Shown piece after piece: positions 34,631 to 46,757 of a DNA stretch of 64,000 nucleotides. Source of the stretch: Budorcas taxicolor (taxonomy: Eukaryota > Chordata > Mammalia > Artiodactyla > Bovidae); contig NC_068915.1 of assembly GCF_023091745.1 (NCBI RefSeq), positions 34,774,001-34,838,000 on the forward strand, in the 5' to 3' direction. Under the pieces are notes generated by a model, which did not search any database, was not told where the DNA came from, and saw only the letters and a program-made list of their open reading frames with translations. The translations under genes were made by a program, and so were the position numbers. How positions within the stretch are numbered: position 1 is the stretch's first letter; every line of letters begins with the position of its first letter.

Positions 34631-36097
34631 TTCAGTTCAGTCACTCAGTCGTGTCCAACTCTTTGAAACTCCATGAATAGCAGCACGCCAGGCCTCCCTG
34701 TCCATCACCAACTCCCAGAGTTCATGCAGACTCACGTCCATTGAGTCAGTGATGCCACCTTATCCTCTATGGTCCCCTCTTCCTCCTGCCACCAATCCCT
34801 CCTAGCATCAGAGTCTTTTCCAATGAGTCAACCCTTTTTATGAGGTGGCCAAAGTACTGGAGTTTCAGCGTTAGCATCATTCCTTCCAAAGAACATCTGC
34901 TGATCTCCTTTAGAATGGACTGGTTGGATCTTCTTGCAGTCCATGGGACTCTCAAGAGTCTTCTCCAACACCACAGTTCAAAAGCATCAATTCTTTGGCA
35001 CTCAGCTTTCTTCACAGTCCAACTCTCACATCCATACATGACCACTGGAATAAATCATAGCCTTGACTAGACGGACCTTTGTTGGCAAAGTAATGTCTCT
35101 GCTTTTGAATATGCTGTCTAGATTGGTCGTAACTTTTCTTCCAAGGAGTAAGAGTCTTTTAATTTCATGGCTGCAATCACCATCTGCAGTGATTTTGGAG
35201 CCCCAAAATATAAAGTCTGACACTGTTTCCACTGTTTCCCCATCTATTTCCCATGAAGTGATGGGACCAGATGCCATGATATTCGTTCTCTGAATGTTGA
35301 GTTTTAAGCCAACTTTTCACTCTCCTCTTTCACTTTCATCAAGAGGCTTTTTAGTTCCTCTTCACTTTCTGCCATAAGGGTGGTGTCATCTGCATATCTG
35401 AGGTTATTGATGTTTCTCCCAGCAATCTTGATTCCAGATTGTGCTTCTTCCAGCCCAATGTTTCTCATGATGCACTCTGCATATAAGTTAAACAAGCAGG
35501 TTGACAATCTACAGCCTTGACGTACTCCTTTTCCTGTTTGGAACCAGTCTGTTGTTTCATGTCCAGTTCTAACTGTTGGTTCCTGACCTGCATACAGGTT
35601 TCTCAAGAGTCAGGTCAGGTGGTCTGGTATTTCCAACTCTTTCAGAATTTTCCACAGTTTATTGTGATCCACACAGTCAAAGGCTTTGGCATAGTCAAGA
35701 AAGCAGAAATAGATGTTTTTCTGGAACTCTCTTGCTATTTTGATGATCCAGCAGATGTTGGCAATTTGATCTCTGGTTCCTCTGCCTTTTCTAAAACCAG
35801 CTTGAACATTTGGAAGTTCACGGTTCACGTATTGCTGAAGTCTGGCTTGGAGAATTTTGAGCATTACTTTCCTAGCGTGTGAGATGAATGCAATTGTGTG
35901 GTAGTTTGAGCATTCTTTGGCATTGCCTTTCTTTGGGACTGGAATGAAAACTGACTTTTTCCAGTCCTGTGGCCACTGCTGAGTTTTCCAAATTTGCTGG
36001 CATATTGAGTGCAGCACTTTCACAGCATCATCTTTCAGGATTTGAAACAGCTCAACTGGAATTCCATCACCTCCACTAGCTTTGTTCGTAGTGATGC
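34631..36097 (-). mobile_element. BovB LINE 3' half, 5'-truncated, well preserved
   Basis: It begins with the complement of the terminal repeats (TTCAGTTCAG at 34631) and extends 1.47 kb to the KASGGDGIP block. On the minus strand the RT region from 36097 to 35304 is open except for one TGA at 35609-35607. It contains CFLDYAKAFDC, RQGC and an intact YADD (35396-35385). A one-base deletion near 35315 then shifts the frame into 35277-35026 and further pieces to 34767. This is among the youngest-looking BovB copies in the window. Confidence 0.94.
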
Positions 36098-37329
36098 AGA
36101 TTGAAAATAAAGATCTATACTTCTTCAAAAAAGCAGGAGGCACAAGGAATATTTTAAATATACAATGAGTCTCTTATCATTCACTGCCCAGGAGTAAAAT
36201 TTAATGTTGATTGAAATATTAACTATCATTATCTGAGGCAGCCATATGTTAAACAGTTTATGTGGAGAACATTTAACAACTTAAAATATCACCATGTTAA
36301 TAATATACATACATTAGTGCAAATAAAATGCTGTTAATTTGCCATCATTTAATGTTTCCTACCACCGTACAAAGATCCACTCTTAATTTACAAACCAAAG
36401 GACTAAGTTTTACTGGCCTAATGGTAAGTTAGAATACTGCAATCCTATTTTTCCATTATGCTTTTATCCAAGAGATAAAATTCCATACAATTCGTCAACA
36501 GAAGGAGTACTATATTGGTGCTAATATGGTTAGTTTTATCCCCAATAAACAATAATAATCAGGATCTAAATTGTAAGAGATGATATCTCTTCAGAAATAA
36601 AGCTTTTTGTTTTGGAAAAATATGACTTCTGGTTACTATATCTTATATTTTCATTTTCTAAGAAGTAAATTAACAATTAAATGGCTCAATATCAATGTTA
36701 GATATTGAGATATATTTTTAAATCTTCATTTAAGTTACTACTATTAAATGAACAGAAGCTTACAAAAGTCAGCAGGAAATTATCTGATAATAATATTAGC
36801 AAATTTGGGTCTCTTCCTATTCTTCACAAATATTAATTTGCTATGTTCCTTGCTTCCTTACAATAACGAAACAACAGTTAGTGAAACTGAGTAAGCTATC
36901 ATACTATTTTCTTGTTTAAAGATTTGTAATGCTGTTTCCATACAAGATGCAAAAGTCAAAAATTGCTTTTGCTCATATTAAAAGAATATAATGAAAATGA
37001 AAAGAAGAAAGAATAAGAAAGCTGGAGATGCTGATATGAAACTATTGAGGACAAAGAAGTCAACACTAACCACATCGTGTCTATCTGGAAAATTAAGAGA
37101 ATAAACAATGAGGCAGGAGTTGGGAGAAGGATTCAAAGAATAAGAAAACTTAGGGTTGCTAAAATTGTATAAACTCCTGCAAACCCCACTTTCATCACAG
37201 TATACCTCTAGGTAAAAAATCTGAACCATATCTCAAATACTCACAACATAAAGCATAAAAATCCTAGTCTGAAATACAAGCTTCATCAAATCATGTGCAA
37301 CTAAATTTACAGGCTCATCTTCAACTCTC
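36098..37329. other. unique AT-rich DNA, nothing recognised
   Basis: No coding frame with family features, RNA gene or repeat is seen. The minus-strand 83-codon frame at 36978-37229 is unremarkable. Confidence 0.45.
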
Positions 37330-37475
37330 CTTTCACATCACACTGGACTATTTGCTGCACCCCATCCTCTGCTCTTTCATTTCTCTGCTCCTTTATCCAA
37401 ACCATTCTCCTGTCTTTTATGTGGTGCTTCCTTCTTTCCAGTCTGACAAATTCCTCCTTTTCCTTTAAAACTAAG
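37330..37475. mobile_element. possible ancient L2-type 3' end
   Basis: The run TTTCTCTGCTCCTTTATCCA through TCTGACAAATTCCTCCTTTT resembles the pyrimidine-rich end of L2 LINEs. The resemblance is weak and orientation is not assigned. Confidence 0.3.
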
Positions 37476-37613
37476 AAAAGTGAAAGTTAAAGTGAAGTCG
37501 CTCAGTCGTGCCTCACTCTTTGCGACCCCATGCACAGTAGTCTGGACCAAGCTCCTCCGTCCATGGGATTTTCAAGGCAAGAGTATTGGAGTGGGTTGCC
37601 ATTTCCTTCTCCA
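37476..37613 (-). mobile_element. Bov-tA SINE, head missing
   Basis: Bov-A body and AAGTGAA tail only, ending at CCATTTCCTTCTCC; the tRNA-derived part was lost or never copied. No target-site duplication is evident. Confidence 0.85.
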
Positions 37614-40347
37614 AAGTCAATGTTATTTTTTGAACTTTTCTATTCTGCTGGGTTTCAATAGTTGCTCTAGTTCCTAATACAGCCACAGTAAATTCTAAAG
37701 AGTGAAATTTTATATGCTAATGAGGTTATGAATACCAAACCACTACCGTTTTTCTGTCTTGCACTCTCTCTTAGTAGAGAAAGAAGGATTTCTAAATTTC
37801 CATCTCCATCTAATTACTACTAGATTGATGGAATTTAAAAATGTTAAACACTATAAGAAACAGTGAGTAGGAAACTGACATTGAAGTTCATCACTTTGTT
37901 ATTTCCTGAGCTATCAGTAACAGGAGATTTTCCCCATACTAAAACTCTCCAATGTACTATTCCTATCAAAGTCAGGCACTGATGGAGTTTTCTAGAGATT
38001 TACAGAATGTATTCCAAAGATGAATCATGTGGCTTTATTTTATGCATTCTTTCTAACTATACTAAATCTTTTACAGAGTTAACCAGTACAATATAACCTC
38101 AACTTCACTAACAGCTGAGATTTCAAGTAAATTAATCTTTTCATTTTTTTACTTACTTTTCTTTCCAAATTGAGCTGTTAGGAGTAGATGTCTGTTTCTA
38201 TGTTATCATGACAGTGCTTTTTGTCACCACCCTTAATTTATGGTCCTGTCATCACACTTGTCTACATGAACGCACAGCCAAATTAATTTGAAAGATTCCT
38301 AAAATGAAGGGTTTTGTTGTGTTGTTTTTGATTTGTCTTTATAAATTACATCAGTGATGCCCTAACATCAATACAGAGGACACTTACTTGATAGTTGCGG
38401 TTTAGAGACTTGCTCTTTTGCTATTTTTAGACGCAGAGTGATTCGCCCGTTCCTCTCATGCCGTCACCAGTTATCACTGTTCTTTTAGACATTTCTTAGA
38501 TTCTTATGATCGTTTTACACACTATCCTCTATTTATACATCTATCTCGCTACAGAGTAGAGTTAGATATCTGAGTGAATTTAAATAATAAAGCATGTACA
38601 TTCTAGAGAATCATTACTTCCTTAGGGTTAAGTAAAAATTGAAGAAGAAACAAATCATTCCTTTCTGCAAAATGAGCCTTCTGTGAAATAAAAAAACTAA
38701 CCATCAGTTTTCTTTTAAAAAATTAGGTGTTTAACCTGAAAAAAAATAAGTTCCAAAGGTTCTTTTCCTCAATTTCACATTTTTTATATTAATCTTCCAC
38801 CCATAGCTCCCTCTTAGAAAATTTAAATATTAAAATGTAAGCATTTAGTGAATCTTTTCTTTCACCCAGCATTACAGTGATAATGTAAAAAAGTCCATAA
38901 ACATAATTCCTGAAAGTTAAATTCCACAAGTTCTATTATTTCTAATTACAATCTGTTCTCAAATTTTCTTAACTTTTTCTTCTACAAGAGATCTTTTCCT
39001 TAAACTTTTTTACTTAGCATTAATTTAGATTTATGCATGTAATAAAGCATGCAACATACTATTTCCACTTCTAATATTTTATAATACTAATTTGTATTTC
39101 TGCTATTGGTGAAACTTCTTTTCATTATGACAGAAGTATTAAAATATCTTCCAGTCCTTCACTAGCTCAGGCAATACTGCAAAATTTTTCCTAACGAAGT
39201 TCTCTAAAAACAAAAGATTACCCTATTATTCATTTGTCAGTAATTATACAAACACATGCACACACATTTATTTTCAGGTTAATTAAATCCCTTGAGGGGA
39301 AAAAGGTAGAGTGTAAATATATAAATACATAAGCAACATACTTCATCATAGGAAAAAAAATCTTGAAAAAAATCTTGCTGTATGGCTTTCACTGTTGGTG
39401 AACTTAACTATACTATCAAAGCAGAGACATTCCTGAAACACTAACCAGTGTGGCTGCTAAAATATTTAAATATTCAGATCCCTGAGAGGCAGTAAAAACT
39501 GTCAATAAAATTGGAATTAGCTATGCGATGTATTTTAATTTACATATGCTTTTAAGAGTACTAAGAAAATGTGGACCAATTCCATTTTTGATGAATTTCA
39601 TTCAAAGTTTGTACTGGAGATTAAAATACAAACAGACTCTGCACTCACAAAGGCAGAAATCTTCTTGAAAATAAATTTTGACACTGTCACAAGTGATTTT
39701 TTACCTCCCTTTTACATTTTTCATCTTTTTGTATGGTTGAGATCATGTTTTTCCCTAGTGAGAACACATCTGAAATAGAAATTCAAATGTTAGATATAAC
39801 TGACATGTAAATGTTCATTTTCACAATTTATCAGAAATTCGATTAATGTATAAAGTGACTCTAAATCAGTAATTACAATCCCACTAATTTATACAAAGAA
39901 GAAAAGACCAACTGAAGGCCTCTTTGAAAGTATAACTAAATGACAACTACAATTGGTATCTAAATTCTTCCTGAAATGTACCCAGGTCTTGGACTATTTG
40001 AAGGCAGGTGCCGCATCCACTGCACATACCCTTCTTTCTCATGGATCTCCCATTTGATTTTCAAGACTTGGTCTATAAAGATTGGAGACTTCCTTGATAG
40101 TTCCCATCCCTGGACATTAGAACTGATCATTTCTTCTTTATATTTTCACAGAACATGGTTTGGTTTCAATTAATGATTGAGTCATTCTCCAGTTGTACAC
40201 AGAATTATACATGAGACAGGGCAATTCTTTGCTAAACACATACTACCTGCCAAATAAAACAATAATTCTAGAATGATGCAGTTTATTTACTCTGACATTG
40301 ACTACCTTCATTTCAACTAAATAATTAAAAATCGAAAATTATCACTT
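37614..40347. other. 2.7 kb of unique AT-rich DNA
   Basis: No gene, RNA or clear repeat is recognised. A patch at about 38390-38530 has several CpGs (GATTCGCCCG, ATGCCGTCACC), which is unusual for this neighbourhood, but all frames through it are short. Confidence 0.45.
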
Positions 40348-41092
40348 TTGGTGGGAATGCAAACTAGTACAGCCGCTTTGGAGAACAGTGTGGAGATTCC
40401 TTTAAAAATTGCAAATAGAACTGCCTTATGACCCAGCAATCCCAATGCTGGGCATACACACCAAGGAAACCAGAATTGAAAGAGACACATGTACCCCAAT
40501 GTTCACTGCAGCACTATTTATAATAGCCAGGACATGGAAACAACCTAGATGTCCATCAGCAGATGAATGGATAAGAAAGCAGTGGTACACATACACAATG
40601 GAGTATTACTCAGCCATTAAAAAGAATACATTTGAATCAGTTCTAATGAGGTGGATGGAACTGGAGCCGATTATACAGAGTGAAGTAAGCCAGAAAGAAA
40701 AATATAGTATACTAACACATATATATGGAATTTAGAAAGATGGTAATGATAACCTTGTATGCGAGACAGCAAAAGAGACACAGATGTGTAGAGCAGACTT
40801 TTGGACTCTGTGGGAGAGGGAGAGGGTGGGATGATTTGGGAGAATGGCATTGAGACATATATACTATCATGTAAGAAACGAATCGCCAGTCTATGTTCGA
40901 TACAGGATACAGGATGCTTGGGGCTGGTACACGGGGATGATCCAGAGAGATGATATGGGGTGGGAAGTGGAAGGGGGGTTCAGGATTGGGAACTCATGTA
41001 CACCCGTGGTAGATTCATGTCAAAGTATGGCAAAACCAATACAGTATTGTAAAGTAAAATAAAGTAACAATAAAATTTTTTTTTAAAAAAAG
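40348..41092 (+). mobile_element. L1 3' end, 5'-truncated
   Basis: It starts in the ORF2 C-terminus (GGTGGGAATGCAAAC) and runs through the 3' UTR to a T/A-rich tail. The ORF2 frame has a TAA at 40403-40405, at the same codon as in the full-length copy. From 40409 it is open to its natural end at 40735 (ELPYDPAIPMLG to THIYGI). A G-quadruplex motif lies at 40812-40830. It is very similar to 31630-32345, so the two are close relatives. Confidence 0.95.
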
Positions 41093-41108
41093 AAAGCTAA
41101 AGTACAAG

Positions 41109-41334
41109 TTGGACTTCACTGGTGGCGCTAGTGCTAAAGAACTCACCCACCAATGCAGGAGACACAAGAGAGTTAGGTTCAATCCCTCGGTAGAGAAGAT
41201 CCCCTGGAGTAGGGCATGGTAACCCACTCCAGTACTCTTGCCTGGAAAATCCACAGAGAGAGGAGCCTGGTGGGCTATAGTCCATGGGGTCACAAAGAGT
41301 TGGACACAACTGAGCATCTAACACTACACTACTA
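41109..41334 (+). mobile_element. Bov-tA SINE
   Basis: Sense orientation, with the tRNA-derived head (TTGGACTTCACTGGTGGCGC; box B-like GGTTCAATCC at about 41178) and the full Bov-A body. It is flanked by an exact 12-bp duplication, CTAAAGTACAAG, at 41097-41108 and 41335-41346, just downstream of the L1 tail. Confidence 0.96.
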
Positions 41335-41346
41335 CTAAAGTACAAG

Positions 41347-41669
41347 CCATTTAAATCACACATTTGCCAAACAGAAGGGTAATCTTGTTACTTACATTTT
41401 GACAAGTTACATAATCTCTATTAACATGTTAGACATACTGCTATTTTCAACTGTTGGAAAAATAAAGTCTTCATCTGCTTATATCATTTAAAATACATTA
41501 ATTCCTTTCTCTAACATCAAGCTACCAAGAGCATTTTGACACAACTTACACATAGTTTTCCAACAATATTTTCCAAACCCCATGTTTTAATTCAAACCAT
41601 GTTCATAGATATTGTTTTATAACTCTTGGGAATAAAATAAATGGGCTATAATAGTAGCATATTTTCCTG
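41347..41669. other. unique DNA, nothing recognised
   Basis: Short AT-rich spacer between two SINEs. Confidence 0.4.
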
Positions 41670-41679
41670 AGATATAAAG

Positions 41680-41883
41680 AAGTGAAGTGAAGTGTAAAGT
41701 TCCTCAGTCATATCCGACTCTTTGTGACATGAACTACACAGTCCATGGAATTCTGCAGTCTAGAATACTAGAGTGGGTAGCCTTTCCCTTCTCCAGGGGA
41801 TCTTCCCGACCCAGGAATCGAACCAAGGACTCCTGCATAGTAGGCAGATTCTTTACCAACTGAGCTATCAGAGAAGCCCTACA
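41680..41883 (-). mobile_element. Bov-tA SINE
   Basis: Full-length minus-strand copy with an AAGTGAAGTGAAGTG tail at the left. Likely target-site pair AGATATAAAG (41670-41679) and AGATATACAG (41884-41893), with one mismatch. Confidence 0.92.
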
Positions 41884-41893
41884 AGATATACAG

Positions 41894-42482
41894 ACATATA
41901 CCCTTAATCCCTTAAATCTCATACTATATAGGATTATAAGATTACATGGGAACACTTCTCACATTTTATGCATGTGTTTTACTAATTCAAACGCTTATCT
42001 TCTGATGTATTATCAGTAGACCTGTGTCATCAAAACAGCTCTTCATATGAACCAATTATCCCGTGTTTTAACAGTAACATAAGAACTTCTACAACAGTAA
42101 TGTGGACACATTTTTTCATCAGTATTTTACTTTTGAGTCTAATTCCTCTTAAAGTGAACACTAAACAAATAATTTTTAAAGCAATATGTTTTTTATTTAT
42201 AGCAATTTTAAATTTTCAGACAAATAAGCAGATAGTACAAAGAGTTGCTCTATCCCTCCATTTATCTGATTATTATTTTATAATAGTATAGTACATCTAT
42301 TAGAGATAATGAACTGATATCAAATTATTATCAATAAAAGGATAAAGTTTATTCAGATTTCCTTAGTTTTTACTTAACATTCTTTTTCTGTTCCATGATA
42401 CCACATTATATTTATTTCTCACATCTCTTGTGACATTATGATTTATAATTAGAACTATCTATTTGATTTTTGTCCCCATCTC
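41894..42482. other. unique AT-rich DNA, nothing recognised
   Basis: No supported coding frame or element. Confidence 0.4.
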
Positions 42483-43285
42483 TGGTACAGAGCTCCTAAA
42501 ACCTGAGGTGGGGGAGGACTTCTTAAGTGAAGAGAGTAATCAAGTTTTCCCTTGTTATGTTAATGAGGTAACTCTGGAATGCCCCTAAATCACCATATAA
42601 GGCTTGGTAACCAGTAGAACCTACCATATGATTGAGGATAGAAACTTTCAGTCCCAATCCCCTGACCTCTGTGCTGGGAAAAGGGGTTGGAAATTGAATC
42701 AACAGCTAAAAGCCAATGACTTAATTAACCATTTCTATGTAATGAAGCCTCTATAAAAACCCAATAGGACAGGGTTCAGAAAGCTTCCAGCTATGAGACC
42801 CAGGACACTTCTGTGTGCCACCATGCTGGACCCCAAACATCCAGGAGGATAAAATGTCCTTCGTTTAGAACTTCACCCTATGAACCTCTTCATCTGGCTA
42901 TTGTTTAATAGATCCTTTAATATCCTTTGTAATATATTGGTAAACTAATGAGCAAATGGGTTCCTGTGAACTGTTTCAGCAAATGTTTCTAACCTAAGCA
43001 AGGGATTATGGGAACCTGTGATTTATAGTCAGTTGGCCAGAAATATACATAATAACCTGGACTTGCAACTGGCATCCTCCATGTGTGGCTTTTTGGTCAG
43101 AAGCACAGGGGACCTGGGTGTGTGGTTGGCCTCTACAGTGGAAGGTGGTCTTGTGGGACTGAGCCTTTTACCTGTGGAATCTAATTCTATCTCTACGTAG
43201 ACAGCATCAGAGTTGAAATGAATTTTCAGATACTCTGCTGGTATTTGAGGACTGCTTGTTGGTATGGGAAAGCCTACTCACACAT
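42483..43285 (+). mobile_element. endogenous-retrovirus-type solo LTR
   Basis: About 800 bp with LTR-like organisation: a TATA-like CTCTATAAAAACCC at 42749-42762 and downstream blocks GGGAACCTGTGATTTATAGT, AACCTGGACTTGCAACTGGC and CTTGTGGGACTGAGCC that I associate with an ERVL-class mammalian LTR. No gag, pol or env sequence adjoins it. Family name is uncertain. Confidence 0.55.
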
Positions 43286-43352
43286 ACACACACACACACA
43301 CTGAAATTGGTCCACAAATCTACACACACACACATCCACACACACACAGTGA
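43278..43352. repeat. two CA-rich microsatellite tracts
   Basis: CACACACACACACAC near 43286-43301 and ACACACACACACATCCACAC near 43323-43348. The tract between them, TGAAATTGGTCCA, is repeated after the second as TGAAACTGGTTCA, so the unit itself seems duplicated. Confidence 0.85.
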
Positions 43353-44710
43353 AACTGGTTCATACATCTATCTCCTTAGGCTTCTCTTAGCTGTGACAGT
43401 TTTTGACACTTCCCTTGTTTCTCATGACCTTACCAATATTGAGATGTACTCATCAGAAATATTACAGAATCAAAATTTTTCTGCTATGTTTCTCATGATT
43501 AGCCCGAGGTTAGTGGTTTTAGATGGAAGATTATAGAGGTAAAATACTATTTTTATGATATCACATCACATCATATCAGTTGTATAGACTTTTCTGTTGT
43601 AACAGTGCTGTGTTTTTTTTTTTTCCCCCCTTTACCATACTGCACTCCTTGGAAAGAAATCATTATGTGCAGCCCATATTTAAGGTGGGGGAAATTATCG
43701 TACTCTCCTTTAAAGCATTTATATAATTTATTTGGAACAAATGGAAATTTCTAATAAGTAAAGATATTTACTTCCTACAAAAGAAAAAAATTGCTATCAA
43801 CTTAATTCTGAGGGTTGATTTAATCTATTGACTATATTTTCAATGTGACTTTTATTTCTCTAAAGCAATTGAGCAACTGAGATTGAGGAATTTAGTACAT
43901 CATTTTTCTTCATCCCAAAGCATTTTTGACAAAATAGTTAATACTCTAGAAAATGTCTCCATAAATGAAATTTGCTCTGTAACAAATATGATATTGTTAA
44001 AGAGAAGCACACATAGATGGGTTGCTTCTTCATATAATATATTTGAAAACCCTCATGATCTATAATTATTCTCAGGAACATCCAATCAAACATTATTATA
44101 GATCATTGAATTGTATCTTAATCTTTTTATATGGTTAATATTTTTATAAGATAAATCCATATTTTTATAATGAATTCATGCACTCATTCATTCATTGCTA
44201 AATACTGTCTGATTTCTCCCTCCTCTGCCCTCTCCCAAGATATGCATGCCCATGTGCACACACAGAGTCACTATTTCCATTCTAAACAAAACTATAGAGC
44301 ATGCCTACGGGAACGGGATACATCCCCTTCTTTACTACAGTATATGAGCATGTTTTAAAAAGCTATTAATTGAACTCTACTTATTTATAAGGCACAAAAT
44401 AAAACAGTGACAAGAAATAAACAGAGTTCAATCTGATTTGTTTTAATTACACATAAATTCATGTCTATGTAATGTTCCTAAAAGATATTTACAAGAGTTT
44501 TTATTTTTTATTCTGCCACAACCACAGAAATGTAAATATAAATGTAAATAACTTTTTTGTTATTAATTCTGAAACGATCATTGACAGAGGCAGTTTTGCG
44601 ACAGATCTGGTATTCGGGGAAAATAAATCATATTTAACATCTGTCTAATTTTTCAAATACTAAGCTAAACTGTATCTACCATAGGATGAATGGCATCTCT
44701 AGGCAGGCAT
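43353..44710. other. unique AT-rich DNA, nothing recognised
   Basis: Contains a T-run at 43612-43624. The small open frames lack any recognisable feature. Confidence 0.4.
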
Positions 44711-44720
44711 TCAGAGGCTA

Positions 44721-44924
44721 TGTAAGAGGCCACATGCCTGTGTGCTCCCTCTCTTTGTGATCCCAGTGACTGTAGCCCACCAGGCTTCTCTATTCATGGA
44801 ATTCTCCAGGCAAGAATACTGGAGTAGGTTGGCATTTCCTTCTCTAGGGGATCTTCCCGACTCAGAGATCGAATCTGCATCTCCTGAATTGACAGGCGGA
44901 TTCTTTATCACTGAGCCACCTGGG
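44721..44924 (-). mobile_element. Bov-tA SINE
   Basis: Minus-strand copy with exact 10-bp flanking duplication TCAGAGGCTA at 44711-44720 and 44925-44934. Confidence 0.94.
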
Positions 44925-44934
44925 TCAGAGGCTA

Positions 44935-46070
44935 CTAATAAATAACCAAATGTATGAGAATAAATTCTGAGCCCTAAGGTAAGACCATCTGTGTGTTTAC
45001 AGATGGGCAAAGTAAACAAGAAGTATCTCCTAAAGTAAATACACATGAGACACACATCTAATGTATTTCTCCAAGGAGAATACATTCTTTGACTGTAAAC
45101 TTGGTTCACCTTCATCAATGAGTTTAAAACATCATTTTGACATTCTGATTTTCATATTATTTACTTAATATATTACTGTTTAATAAATATATATTTTTCT
45201 ATATAATTCTGTTACCCACAAAATGTATGGAAGAAGCATTTCCTTCTTTGTCGTTGGAGAGTTACGAGTCAGAGAAATATGATAATGTAGAAGGAGAAAA
45301 AGAGAAATGACAGATTCAGCTGTGAAATTCCGCTTAATAAAACAACTCTGTATTTGCATAACAGGATAAAGCTTTTGCATTCTTAGCAAATATATTCATC
45401 TCCTGAGGAGTATTGAAAATATAAAGGTAGAAACGGAAAAATTAAAGTTAGGTTAGCAAATCTATCTGTAACACTTGTTTGATTTAGAACCTATGGGCAT
45501 CATACTGGCAAACTGTGTCAGGCAGGACCTGTCAGTACTAAAAATCTAGCTAATATAACTAAACCACAGGTATACCTCTGAGAGAAATGAGTTTCTCTTT
45601 CTGGTGGCTATAATAAGATTGCAAAAGTGGGATGATTAACACTAGCATTCTAATGATGAAGAGTATAGGTTGCTTTATTCTAGAATAACAAAAATCTCAT
45701 CACACCTCTAACATCAAAATTAGCACATATAAATATACATTACTAAATATAATTAAAATCAAATTTAAAATACATTGGAATTTCAAACCTACATTAGACC
45801 ACGTGTACATACACTTAAGAACATAGAGTTAATAAAAAATACCCCTGCTTAAACTTTTATTTAAATTGCAGTCTTCTTTTCACCAGGCATTCAATCATGT
45901 TTCATGAAAATAATCACTGTAACTTTGGACTACAGTTGCTGAACATAATCAACCACAAATTTTTAAAGAATGCCATAAAAGGGTCTTAAAGTGCATTATC
46001 TAGTCTCAGAGTTACTTAACAGAGCTTTAACACACTGTACTTTATAATACTCATGAATGTTATTATAATC
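44935..46070. other. unique AT-rich DNA, nothing recognised
   Basis: No supported gene or repeat. Confidence 0.4.
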
Positions 46071-46082
46071 TATAAACAAAAA

Positions 46083-46306
46083 TGTGTCAGTCACTCAGGT
46101 CATGTCTGACTCTTTGAAATCCCATGGACTGTAGCCAGCCAGATGCTTCTGTCCATGAGATTTCCCAGGCAAGAATACTGGAGAGGTCTGCCATTTCCTT
46201 CTCCAGGAAGTCTTACGGAGATCAAACCCAGTTCTCCTGCACTGCAGGCAGTCTCCCGCATTTCAGGAGGACTCTTTACCAACTGAGCCATCAGGGTAGC
46301 AGTTAA
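46083..46306 (-). mobile_element. Bov-tA SINE, first of three in a row
   Basis: Minus-strand copy with a small internal duplication of the head (GCAGGCAGTCTCCCGCATTT near 46245). Flanked by TATAAACAAAAA (46071-46082) and TATAACCAAAAA (46307-46318). Confidence 0.9.
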
Positions 46307-46319
46307 TATAACCAAAAAA

Positions 46320-46516
46320 GTGTTAGTTGCTCAATCGTGTCTGACTCTGAAATCCCATGGACTGTAGCCAGTCAGACGCCTCCGTCCATGGAATTGCATG
46401 TAAGAATATTGGAGTGCATAGCCATTCTCTTCTCCAGGAGATCTTTCCAACCCAGGAATCAAACCTGGTTCTCCTGAATTGCAGGAAGACACTACCATCT
46501 GAGCTACCAGGGAATG
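46320..46516 (-). mobile_element. Bov-tA SINE, second of three in a row
   Basis: Minus-strand copy between target-like sequences TATAACCAAAA (from 46307) and TATAACTAAA (46519-46528). Confidence 0.9.
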
Positions 46517-46528
46517 TATATAACTAAA

Positions 46529-46745
46529 GTTTAAAGTGAAGTCGCTCAGTTGCATCTGACTCTTTGCGACCCCATGGACTGTATGTAGCCCACCAGGCTC
46601 CTCCATCCATGGAATTTTCCAGGTAAGAGTACTGGAGTGGGCTGCCATTTCCTTTTGCAGAGGATCTTCCTGACCTAAGGATCGAAACCGGGTCTCCCAC
46701 ATTACGGACAGATGCTTTACCATCTGAGCCACCAGGGAAGCCCCA
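46529..46745 (-). mobile_element. Bov-tA SINE, third of three in a row
   Basis: Minus-strand, the least diverged of the three. Flanked by an exact 12-bp duplication, TATATAACTAAA, at 46517-46528 and 46746-46757. Confidence 0.94.
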
Positions 46746-46757
46746 TATATAACTAAA

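Noticed and set aside
38390..38530. CpG-containing unique segment as an exon
   Set aside because: On the minus strand a possible AG/GTAAGT pair exists, but all three frames have stops inside it. No repeat or known element explains the CpGs, yet the support is too thin.
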